33,321 nt of DNA. It comes from Methylobacterium sp. J-068 (GTDB lineage Bacteria; Pseudomonadota; Alphaproteobacteria; Rhizobiales; Beijerinckiaceae). Positions 24,392-30,807 of this stretch are shown in pieces (the stretch's first letter is position 1; every line of letters starts with the position of its first letter). A model generated the notes under the pieces. That model did no database searches. It was not told where the DNA came from and saw only the letters and a list, made by a program, of their open reading frames with translations. Both the position numbers and the translations under genes were made by a program. The stretch covers positions 1-33,321 of the forward strand of contig NZ_JAKSXY010000019.1 in NCBI RefSeq assembly GCF_022829445.1, read 5' to 3'.

Positions 24392-24900
24392 ACGCGAATT
24401 CCCGTAACTGTGCGCACGTTCACATGACGTCAGCAATGTGTGGCGGGTAGTCGTATAGTCATTACAAGATTCGAAACCTCATGGGAGAGGCCGGATTTCG
24501 ATTTCGCGAGAAATCGAACATCTGTTGCGCCAAAGAGACAATCTCGGGTTGTGGCAGAAATTTGGCGATCACATTTTTATGCTTCCGGTGCAATCCAGGG
24601 TGACAAGCGGCACCGCATCTGTCTTCATGATATCGCCGGGCGCGGGCGCCCTCGGCGCGAGACCGATCCGCTCGGCACACGTCGTGTCACCGCGTTCCGA
24701 GACGAATTTGGTTTCCGGACGTCGACTTGGGGCTTCGCCTGCAAGGCGGGGCCGGCCCTGTCGATCGCGTATATTGCATCAATCGGGACAATAGATCGAA
24801 CACGAAGTCTTACAAGACGCGAAGCCTTCGCGTTCGACGACTTGCATTCAAAGACATTGGCGCGATCGACGATCGATCGCGCGCCTATTCGGGGGAAACG
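24392..24900. other. Divergent 509-bp intergenic region, lower GC
   Basis: No credible gene, although a frame stays open through it. It separates the leftward Hint gene and the rightward tail-collar gene and is more AT-rich than its surroundings. A TGACGTCA palindrome lies at 24425-24432, inside a looser repeat CACAT...ATGTG (24421-24440), close to the Hint promoter. The strong GGGGGAAACG before 24901 is the ribosome binding site of the tail-collar gene. Confidence 0.5.
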
Positions 24901-25440
24901 ATGGATCCATATCTCGGCGAAATCAGGATGGTCGCCTTCAATTATGAGCCCCAGGGCTGGGCCTTCTGCAACGGCCAGCTTCTGCCGATCCGAAGCAACA
25001 CCGCGCTCTACACACTGCTCGGCGTCCAGTTCGGAGGCGATGGAGTGAACACCTTCGGCCTGCCGGATCTCCGGGGCCGTGTCCCGGTCCATCAGGGCCA
25101 GGGCGGCGGCCTGCAGCCCTACGCGATGGCCCAGCGCGGCGGCGTCGAGAGCGTCACGCTGCAGGTCTCGCAGATGCCCGCCCACACGCACGCGATGACG
25201 GTCGACGCATCGACCGGCCTGACGAACGCACCGTCGGGCAACAACCTGGCGCAGACCGAGAATCCGGTTGGAGACGTCCCCTTCAACAGCTTCACAACGG
25301 GCAATCCGGCCAATCCGGTCCAACTGAGTGCCGGCACGCTCGGCCCCCAGGGGGGCAGCCAGCCGCACGAGAATCGGCAGCCCTACCTGACGGTGAACTT
25401 CATCATCGCGCTCCAGGGCATCTTCCCGCCTCGGCAATGA
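24901..25440 (+). CDS. Phage tail collar-domain protein (microcystin-dependent protein/MdpB type)
   Basis: A 179-residue protein of the tail-collar family: MDPYLGEIRMVAFNYEPQGW, CNGQLLPIRSNTALYTLLG, QFGGDGVNTFGLPDLRGRVPV, QMPAHTHAMTV, and a C-terminal PYLTVNFIIALQGIFPP. It follows the chromosomal MdpB-like pattern and not that of a large phage fibre; there are no other phage genes nearby. The ATG at 24901 has GGGGGAAA upstream. Its stop overlaps the ATG of the GNAT gene (ATGA, 25437-25440), so both are translated together. The function of these non-phage collar proteins is not established. Confidence 0.9.
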   Translation: MDPYLGEIRMVAFNYEPQGWAFCNGQLLPIRSNTALYTLLGVQFGGDGVNTFGLPDLRGRVPVHQGQGGGLQPYAMAQRGGVESVTLQVSQMPAHTHAMTVDASTGLTNAPSGNNLAQTENPVGDVPFNSFTTGNPANPVQLSAGTLGPQGGSQPHENRQPYLTVNFIIALQGIFPPRQ

Positions 25441-25922
25441 CGCAGCCGGCGGATCGGCGTCCCGAGGGCCCGGCGGACGCCGAATTCCTGTTCGCCCTGT
25501 TCGCCTCCGTCCACGGCCCGCCTCTGGTCGGGCTGGCCCCTGCCTTGCGCGACCTGCTGCTGCGCCAGGGCTTCGCGGGGCAGCGCATGACCTACCGGGC
25601 GCGCTATCCCGGTGCCTGCTTCGACGTGGTGGAGCGGGCCGGTACGGCGATCGGGCGGATCGTGACCGATCGGGGAAGCGACGCGCTCACCCTGGTCGAC
25701 ATCGCGCTCCTGCCCGCCCGGCGCGGGCGGGGGGTTGGCACGCGGCTGCTCGGCGAAACCATGGAGGCGGCGCGCGCGGCCGGCCTGCCGCTCCGCCTCT
25801 CGGTGAGCACGGACAACGCGCGGGCGCAGCGCCTCTATGCGCGGCTGGGTTTCACCACCCTGCGGGCGGACGACCTTCAGATCGAGCTCGTCTGGGTTCC
25901 GCCGGGCGCGGCCCGCCCATAG
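25437..25922 (+). CDS. GNAT-family N-acetyltransferase
   Basis: A 161-residue acetyltransferase. The acetyl-CoA pyrophosphate-binding loop is RRGRGVGTRLLGE (residues 95-107), preceded by TLVDIALLP and followed by LSVSTDNARAQRLYARLGF, the standard GNAT order. The N-terminal part (FLFALFASVHGPPL, LRQGFAGQRMTYRARYP) recalls GNAT proteins that sit next to tail-collar genes. It overlaps the collar gene by 4 bases, which implies coupled synthesis and perhaps modification of the collar protein. Substrate unknown. Confidence 0.92.
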   Translation: MTQPADRRPEGPADAEFLFALFASVHGPPLVGLAPALRDLLLRQGFAGQRMTYRARYPGACFDVVERAGTAIGRIVTDRGSDALTLVDIALLPARRGRGVGTRLLGETMEAARAAGLPLRLSVSTDNARAQRLYARLGFTTLRADDLQIELVWVPPGAARP

Positions 25923-25990
25923 CGGCGACCGGCCACGCCCGGGCGCAAGCGAATGCTTTGCCCCGGCCCGGCCCGGCGCTATGCCGGGAA

Positions 25991-26060
25991 CGGTTGGCCG
26001 GAAACGGCTGGCCGAGATCTGTTGGCCAAGTTCGATTGGCCGAGTTCGGTTGGCCAGGAC
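25991..26060. repeat. Five tandem 14-bp repeats
   Basis: Five imperfect copies of about CGGTTGGCCGAGTT, with the core YTGGCC starting at 25994, 26008, 26022, 26036 and 26050, an exact 14-bp period. The array ends 12 bases before the ATG at 26073 and 68 bases after the GNAT stop. The period is not a multiple of three, so it is not a protein repeat. It may be a regulator-binding array or an mRNA structure. The ribosome binding site GGAG of the next gene follows directly. Confidence 0.85.
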
Positions 26061-26072
26061 GGAGCGGGGTTC

Positions 26073-27299
26073 ATGCAGGGTGAGATCGATGGTGAGGCGC
26101 GGGCGCTCGGGCTCTGCCCGGATCGGCTGGAGCGCATCGACGGCTGGATGCGGCGCAACGTGGACGAGGGCCGGGTCGCGGGTCTCTCGGTTATGCTGTC
26201 CCGTGGCGGCCGGACCGGGTTCTTTCGCGCCCATGGCCGCGCCGACATCGCCCGCGACGCCGCCTTCGCCCCCGACACCATCGCGCGCATCTACTCGATG
26301 ACGAAGCCGCTGACCTCGGTGGCGGTGATGATGCTCTACGAGGAGGGCCGCTTCCAGCTCGACGACCCGATCACCCGCTTCCTGCCGGAGTTTTCCGACC
26401 TGCGGGTGCTCACCGGCGGCAACCGCGCGAAGTACGACAGCGAGCCGGCCCGGCGCCCGATCACGATCCGGGACCTCCTCACCCACACCTCCGGCCTGAC
26501 CTACGGCTTCATGGAGGCGACGCTGGTCGACGCGCTCTACCGCCAGAACGGGGTGGATTTCGGAGAAGCCCAGGAAGCGAGCCTCGCCGAGGTGGTGGGC
26601 CGGCTGGCGCGCCAGCCGCTCCTCGCCCAGCCCGGCGCGGAGTGGAACTACTCGGTGGCCACGGACGTGCTCGGGCACCTCGTCGCAATCGTCACGGGGC
26701 AGGACTTCGCCGATTTCCTGCGCCGGCGGGTGATCGCGCCGCTCGGCATGGTCGACACGGATTTCCATGTGCCCGCCGACAAGCTGCCGCGCCTAGCCGC
26801 CAATTACAGCCTGTTCCGGGACCGGACCCTGAAGCTCTACGACGATGCCGTCGGCAGCCGCTTCGCACGGCCGCCCGCCCTCGCCTCGGGCGGCGGCGGC
26901 CTCGTCTCGACGGCCTCCGACTACATGCGCTTCTGCCGCTTCATCCTGGGGCGCGGCGCCCTCGCCGGCACCCGCCTCCTGGGGCGCAAGACCGTGGATC
27001 TCATGCTGGCGAACCATCTCGACGGGGATCTCGCCGCCATGGGCCAGCCGCGCTTCTCCGAGACGGCCTATACGGGCATCGGCTTCGGACTCGGCTTCTC
27101 GGTGATGCTCGACCCGGCCCGGGCCCAGATCGTCGGCACGCCGGGCGAAGTCGCCTGGGGCGGCCTCGCCAGCACCGCCTTCTGGATCGACCCCGCCGAG
27201 GACCTCGCCGTGGTCCTGCTGACCCAGCTCATCCCCTCCTCGGCGCTGCCCTTGCGCCGGGAATTGCGGGTGCTGACCTACGCCGCCCTGGTGGATTGA
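26073..27299 (+). CDS. Serine beta-lactamase-fold hydrolase (class C/EstB-like esterase)
   Basis: A 408-residue protein of the serine beta-lactamase/penicillin-binding fold. The SxxK motif is S75-M-T-K78, the YxN-like position is Y193-S-V in EWNYSVATD, and HTSGLTYGF and GGGGLVSTASDYMRF are also present. No signal peptide is visible, so it is more likely a cytoplasmic esterase or amidase than a true lactamase. The ATG at 26073 has GGAG just upstream. The frame is open further upstream, but that part crosses the 14-bp repeats and is not conserved-looking. It ends at a long bidirectional terminator. Confidence 0.92.
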   Translation: MQGEIDGEARALGLCPDRLERIDGWMRRNVDEGRVAGLSVMLSRGGRTGFFRAHGRADIARDAAFAPDTIARIYSMTKPLTSVAVMMLYEEGRFQLDDPITRFLPEFSDLRVLTGGNRAKYDSEPARRPITIRDLLTHTSGLTYGFMEATLVDALYRQNGVDFGEAQEASLAEVVGRLARQPLLAQPGAEWNYSVATDVLGHLVAIVTGQDFADFLRRRVIAPLGMVDTDFHVPADKLPRLAANYSLFRDRTLKLYDDAVGSRFARPPALASGGGGLVSTASDYMRFCRFILGRGALAGTRLLGRKTVDLMLANHLDGDLAAMGQPRFSETAYTGIGFGLGFSVMLDPARAQIVGTPGEVAWGGLASTAFWIDPAEDLAVVLLTQLIPSSALPLRRELRVLTYAALVD

Positions 27300-27352
27300 G
27301 ACCGTCCCCGCCATCTCGAAGGGAGCAACCGGTCCGAGGCTGCCCGGACTGA

Positions 27353-27398
27353 AACGAAGCACGCCGCCACCCGGTGCGGGATGGCGGCGTGCTTCGTT
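27353..27398. terminator. Long bidirectional terminator hairpin
   Basis: A perfect 17-bp stem, AACGAAGCACGCCGCCA (27353-27369) with its complement at 27382-27398, and a 12-base loop that can itself pair (CCCG with CGGG). It lies between the convergent hydrolase (ends 27299) and DUF2147 gene (ends 27444). AAA on one side and TT on the other give weak U tracts in both directions. Confidence 0.85.
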
Positions 27399-27443
27399 CA
27401 GGCGCGGGCGAAGTGCGACGGGGCGACATCGTGGAGATCCGCC

Positions 27444-28118
27444 CTATTCCTCGACGGGTGCCGCCGCCGGAGCGGCCGGGCCCGGCTTGGCCGCGCCCTT
27501 GGGCGCTGCCTTGGCCGTCCCCGTCGCGGCGGGTGCGCCGGCCGGGGCCTTGGCGGCGGGCGCCCACTCGGCATCCGCGCGCGGGCCGCCCGGGCCATTG
27601 GTCGGGCCGGTGAGCTGGCCCGGCACCACGTCGTTCACCCGGTTCCAGGTCTGCGAGCCGCAGAGGAAGCCGAGCAGGCAGCCGCGCACCGACAGCTCGG
27701 TCGGCTGGTCGGACCACATGGTCACGTCGTAGAACTTGCCCTCGTCGGCGTTGTAGATCTTGCCGCCGTAATGGCCGTCCGGCTGCGGCTTCAGGCCCAT
27801 GATGAGCTGTAGCCCGAGGGAGGGACGCGCCTGCTTCTTCGGGTCGGGGTTCTTGAAGTCGATGCGGGGCTGGCCCTTGTCGTTCAGGGGCACCTTCAGC
27901 CAGACCACGTAGCCGCACAGGTTCGTATTCTGCGGACCGCACTTCTCGGTGCGGATGCGGGCGCGGCCATCCTCGGTGAGCCAGGTGCCGCTCGCCTCGT
28001 TCGGCGCGGCGGCCAGGGCGAGGCCCGGCAGAAGGGCGGCGGCGAGCCCGGCGAGCGGCGCCAGCCGGCGCAGCATCGGCCGACGCGATGCGCCCACGAT
28101 GATCGATCGATTCGTCAT
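27444..28118 (-). CDS. DUF2147 exported protein
   Basis: A 224-residue protein from the ATG at 28118. The signal peptide core is LRRLAPLAGLAAALLPGLALA; an internal ATG at MLRRLAP would also give a clean signal. The DUF2147 domain covers EASGTWLTEDGRARIRTEKC, NLCGYVVWLK, GLQLIMGLKP, GGKIYNADEGKFYDVTM and LSVRGCLLGFLCGSQTW. The C-terminal 55 residues are a low-complexity Ala/Pro/Gly/Lys tail. Four cysteines could form disulfides in the periplasm. The molecular function of DUF2147 is not established. The exact start is uncertain because no strong ribosome binding site is visible. Confidence 0.88.
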   Translation of the reverse strand: MTNRSIIVGASRRPMLRRLAPLAGLAAALLPGLALAAAPNEASGTWLTEDGRARIRTEKCGPQNTNLCGYVVWLKVPLNDKGQPRIDFKNPDPKKQARPSLGLQLIMGLKPQPDGHYGGKIYNADEGKFYDVTMWSDQPTELSVRGCLLGFLCGSQTWNRVNDVVPGQLTGPTNGPGGPRADAEWAPAAKAPAGAPAATGTAKAAPKGAAKPGPAAPAAAPVEE

Positions 28119-28256
28119 GCTTCCAACAACCCTCATGCGCTCGCCCTGCGGCGACCCGCCATCGCCCACTGGGGCTCCGAGCGCCCGTCACGTGATGCCC
28201 CGCCATCCGATGCGAAGGTGACGGGATCATGGCCGGCGCCCAACCCCGGACGCGAA

Positions 28257-28285
28257 AAGGGCCGGTGCCCACGGCACCGGCCCTT
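28257..28285 (-). terminator. Hairpin with T tract on the minus strand
   Basis: A perfect 13-bp stem AAGGGCCGGTGCC / GGCACCGGCCCTT with the 3-base loop CAC. Read on the minus strand the stem runs into TTTT, as in an intrinsic terminator. It lies 164 bases after the stop of the cysteine-rich gene and 139 bases before the DUF2147 start, so it could be a backup terminator. Confidence 0.75.
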
Positions 28286-28377
28286 CCCAAATGAGATTCC
28301 GATCGGACCTCGGATCGCCGTGACCGTGGCCACGGCCCGCGCCGACCGGGTGCGCGACGGGCGACTGAGTGTCTCTC

Positions 28378-28434
28378 AAAAAAACTCCCGCTGCGCCGCC
28401 GTGCCCAGAGTGAGGACCGACGGTGGTCGGGAGT
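28378..28434 (-). terminator. Intrinsic terminator of the small cysteine-rich gene
   Basis: On the minus strand, just after the stop codon at 28449, ACTCCCG (28434-28428) pairs with CGGGAGT (28390-28384), with a further inner pairing CCACCGT/ACGGCGG. The stem is followed by seven T residues (28384-28378). Outer arms extend the fold to 28367-28448. Confidence 0.85.
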
Positions 28435-28448
28435 TGTGTGAGGCACTC

Positions 28449-28658
28449 TTACTCGGCGGCGCTCATCTCGGCAGTGAAGTGACCGCACCAATCCTTGGAC
28501 GCCACCACCGGCCACAGGCCCGGGGATTTCGGCTCGGGCTGGCTCACCGGCGGATTGAAGCGGCACAGACCCTCGTCACCGACGGCCTGGCCGCCGTTGA
28601 GCTTGTGATCGTCGAAGAAGCGGCAGCTCTCGCAGGCTGCGCTGGTGTTGCTGGCCAT
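28449..28658 (-). CDS. Small four-cysteine protein of unknown function
   Basis: A 69-residue protein with the pattern CESCRFF (C9, C12), GLCRFNPP (C32) and SKDWCGHF (C58). The CxxC-C-C arrangement suits one Zn or Fe-S site. Similar C-x2-C-RFF...CR-PP...WCG-F proteins occur in alphaproteobacteria and phages as uncharacterised proteins, from memory. The ATG at 28658 has GGAGA 6-7 bases upstream. It has its own terminator and a probable promoter, so it is a monocistronic, possibly highly expressed gene. Confidence 0.85.
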   Translation of the reverse strand: MASNTSAACESCRFFDDHKLNGGQAVGDEGLCRFNPPVSQPEPKSPGLWPVVASKDWCGHFTAEMSAAE

Positions 28659-28696
28659 GGTGTTTTCTCCGGGTCGGACGCGCCCGCGTCCCTGCT

Positions 28697-28730
28697 GTTC
28701 TTAATTAGAACAACTCCAATGAAGGGTCAA
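28697..28730 (-). promoter_or_regulatory. Possible promoter with overlapping palindrome for the cysteine-rich gene
   Basis: On the minus strand TTGACC (28730-28725) could be a -35 box, followed after 17 bases by TAATTA as a weak -10. The palindrome GTTC-N7-GAAC (28697-28711) overlaps the -10 and could be an operator. The AT-rich patch stands out in this GC-rich region. Confidence 0.45.
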
Positions 28731-29068
28731 TCGCCGATTCCGCGTCCGGTTCCCCGATCCACGCGGCGGCCCGCCGAAACGTGCCGTCTGCCGGGTCAGA
28801 CCGGCGTTCGCCGGGAGACCGGGAACGATCAATCAGGGAGATCGCCCGACGGCTCATCCGGTCGAGGCTCCGCTCCCGGACATCGGACATCGGACGTGGG
28901 CGCGTCGCTCGATGCGGCCTGGCGAACCGGGTGGCTCGGGCGGCCTTACAGCCCTGGCCCGCCGCAAGGGGAAGGCGCTCCCGGAACCGCCGGCGACGGT
29001 GCGCGGCGCCATTGCACGGGCGGCGCGCGCCCGCACGGAAGAGCACGACAGAATTTTCTCCCCGACCT
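28731..29068. other. Gene-free stretch between the cysteine-rich and MXKDX genes
   Basis: Several frames are open here because of the high GC, but none has a recognisable product, a signal peptide or a good ribosome binding site. Nothing else supportable was seen before the promoter at 29069. Confidence 0.4.
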
Positions 29069-29094
29069 GTAACCGGGAGGGATTTCTCTTCGAA
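29069..29094 (+). promoter_or_regulatory. ECF16 (SigF/EcfF) type promoter
   Basis: GTAACC (29069-29074), 16 bases, then CGAA (29091-29094). This is an exact match to the consensus GTAACC-N16-CGAA that I recall for Caulobacter SigF-dependent promoters. It lies 56 bases before the ATG of the MXKDX gene, so the leader would be about 45-50 bases. Confidence 0.7.
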
Positions 29095-29149
29095 ACACGT
29101 CGCAGTACCGGCCCGATGTTCGGTACGTACCAGTAAGGATCACCTTCAC

Positions 29150-29404
29150 ATGAGCACTTTCCTCCGCGTCGCCGCCGCCGTCGTCCTCGCCACCGCCGTT
29201 TCCGGCGCCCCGGCCTTCGCGGTCGATTCCATGGCCAAGGACAGCATGGCGAAGGACTCGATGGCCAAGGATGGGATGAAGAAGGACGGCATGGCCAAGG
29301 ATTCGATGGCCAAGGATTCGATGGCCAAGGACAGCATGTCCAAGGACTCGATGAAGAAGGACGGCATGGCCAAGGACTCGATGGCGCCCGCCAAGGCTCA
29401 CTGA
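29150..29404 (+). CDS. Exported pentapeptide MXKDX repeat protein
   Basis: An 84-residue protein. The signal peptide is MSTFLRVAAAVVLATAVSGA, with cleavage after AFA near residue 24. Ten tandem pentapeptides of form M-[AKS]-K-D-[SG] (residues 28-77) follow, then a short PAKAH tail. This matches the MXKDX repeat family (TIGR02953, from memory), small periplasmic Met/Lys/Asp-rich proteins. The methionines could bind Cu(I) or scavenge oxidants; that is inference. The ATG at 29150 has AAGGA about 10 bases upstream and an ECF16-type promoter. It is followed by a hairpin at 29446. Confidence 0.9.
   Translation: MSTFLRVAAAVVLATAVSGAPAFAVDSMAKDSMAKDSMAKDGMKKDGMAKDSMAKDSMAKDSMSKDSMKKDGMAKDSMAPAKAH
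29231..29380 (+). repeat. Ten tandem 15-bp coding repeats (MXKDX)
   Basis: Each 15-bp unit encodes one MXKDX pentapeptide; units differ mainly at the second and fifth codons (Ala/Lys/Ser and Ser/Gly). Copy number is likely to vary between strains by slippage. Confidence 0.9.
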
Positions 29405-29445
29405 ACAGGCCCCTCGGCGGGTCGCGGCGCGAAAGGACCCTACGT

Positions 29446-29476
29446 CCCGTCCTCGGGTTCGAAGTCCGAGGACGGG
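29446..29476 (+). terminator. Hairpin after the MXKDX gene
   Basis: A perfect 11-bp stem CCCGTCCTCGG (29446-29456) / CCGAGGACGGG (29466-29476) with a 9-base loop, 42 bases after the stop codon. The sequence ATGACGGTTTCC follows, so there is only a short T tract. Confidence 0.7.
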
Positions 29477-30099
29477 ATGACGGTTTCCATGCCACTGCGG
29501 CCGGGCTTCGATGCCGCGGCACGGCTTGCCCTGGCCAGGAGTTCACGACGCCCGGATCGGGCCCGCCGCCTGTGCTCGGCACGGTTGGGCCGCGCTCCGG
29601 GGCGTCGGACAAGGCGGAACTTTCGTTTCCGCCCCGGCCGGCCTCTTCGGCGCGACCGGCCCGGCCCGCGGCACGGGAGCCGGGTTCGTCATACCTTGCT
29701 GGATCAGGTGATGAACCGGCCCCTGGCCGGGACCGACGAGGCGGGCGCTCCCGCCTGAACCGAATCCGGTCGAGAACCTCCGACGACACACGCGTGAGAA
29801 CTGGCTCGACAAGCGGATCTTCGCCGCAGACCGGATCTCCTCAGGATGTGATCGTCGGCCCTCGTGGCTCCGGGGACGATGTCGAACACGCGAGGCGTGA
29901 TGCTCGGCCTCGATGAGTCATGCTCACCGAGGTCCGGCATGAGACGCACGGGCCGCGGGTTCGAATGCTGCGGGATCGATGCCGCACGGATGCGAAGGGC
30001 CCCGGTCGACGAAGGCTGAAAGCGAGGCCGAACCTGCCCTGCCTGCGGCCACGCCACGGTTCGCGACACCTCGCCCGCTTAGACACGCATGGAATGCGC
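29477..30099. other. Gene-free 623-bp stretch
   Basis: No supportable gene. Open frames on both strands give Arg/Pro-rich sequences without recognisable motifs. The segment lies between the MXKDX gene and the end of the glycosyltransferase operon and may contain decayed sequence. Confidence 0.4.
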
Positions 30100-30807
30100 C
30101 TACCCGCGTCGGGGCATCGACAACGGACGCACCAGGGCGTCCGATTGCTCGACGCGGCTCATCTGAGAGCTGGACCTGCGTCTTTTGAAGTGGATCGTAT
30201 CCGTGACCGGCTTGTGTGGGATGCCGGCGGCATACGTAAGCCTGTTCCAATCCCAGTCCTCGTGCCCGAAGCCCTGCGCGAGATCGTTTGGTCTGAAAGG
30301 AAACTCTCGATACAATTCGATCGGCCCAAACGACAGGGCATCCCAATAATTTCCCCATTGCAGATAGTTTTCATCGAACAACGCGCCTTCAGAATCGATG
30401 TGCCACCAGAGGCATCGTTCTTTGCCGAAGGTCACGTTACATTCGGAATGCCAAAAAACGTTCGGGCGACCCCGGCTCGCATTCCAAGCATTCGCAAGCC
30501 AATTGAACGACCAGAGGTCGTCCGCATCCAGAAAGGCCACATAGCGTCCATTGGCGTAACTCACGCCGTGGTTCCGCGAGGCGCCCGGATCGCCCTCGTC
30601 GACCTGGATGATCCGGGCCACCTTTCCGAGTTGCGATTCGAATAGACGCTTCGTCAAAGCGTCGGGTCGATCCAGAACGACAATGATCTCGGATTGGATC
30701 TTGTGAGTTTGTTGGGCGTATTCGATCGCCTGGAGCGCGCTCTTGATCGTCGGACCGATGATGACACCTTCGCGATGACCGGTGATCACGACTGAAATCT
30801 CAGACAT
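30100..30807 (-). CDS. Family 2 (GT-A) glycosyltransferase
   Basis: A 235-residue glycosyltransferase. The N-terminal fold has SEISVVITGHREG and EIIVVLDRPD (residues 40-49), GDPGASRNHGVSYANGRYVA leads to the DxD-type metal/nucleotide-sugar motif FLDADDLW (D94, D96, D97), and GHEDWDWNR (E183, D184) is the catalytic-base region typical of GT2 enzymes. It has no membrane segment. Its start overlaps the end of the upstream GT4 gene by 8 bases, so the two are co-translated. It probably adds sugars to a surface polysaccharide or glycoprotein; donor and acceptor unknown. GC is lower than in most of the window. Confidence 0.9.
   Translation of the reverse strand: MSEISVVITGHREGVIIGPTIKSALQAIEYAQQTHKIQSEIIVVLDRPDALTKRLFESQLGKVARIIQVDEGDPGASRNHGVSYANGRYVAFLDADDLWSFNWLANAWNASRGRPNVFWHSECNVTFGKERCLWWHIDSEGALFDENYLQWGNYWDALSFGPIELYREFPFRPNDLAQGFGHEDWDWNRLTYAAGIPHKPVTDTIHFKRRRSSSQMSRVEQSDALVRPLSMPRRG

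Larger units (their letters stand above)
28119..28448. other. 330-bp intergenic region with two terminators
   Basis: No gene. It contains the promoter region of the DUF2147 gene and two strong hairpins that end transcription arriving from the small cysteine protein gene (listed separately). Confidence 0.6.

Noticed and set aside
24901..25440. Prophage, suggested by the tail-collar gene
   Set aside because: There are no integrase, capsid, terminase or lysis genes nearby, and the gene is coupled to a GNAT acetyltransferase as in chromosomal MdpB-type loci.
26073..27299. Antibiotic-resistance beta-lactamase
   Set aside because: The fold motifs are present, but there is no signal peptide and the motif pattern fits EstB-like esterases better, so no resistance function is claimed.
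28697..28711. LexA-box candidate GTTC-N7-GAAC
   Set aside because: The alphaproteobacterial LexA box that I know is a direct repeat (GTTC-N7-GTTC); this is an inverted one, and the gene has no evident SOS role. It is kept only as an unassigned palindrome.
29956..29972. tRNA T-loop lookalike (GGGTTCGAATGC)
   Set aside because: No acceptor, D or anticodon arms can be formed around it, and the expected GGTTCGAATCC pattern is broken.
29704..30069. 121-codon minus-strand frame downstream of the glycosyltransferases
   Set aside because: Its Arg/Pro/Ser-rich translation has no motif, signal peptide or ribosome binding site; treated as noise.
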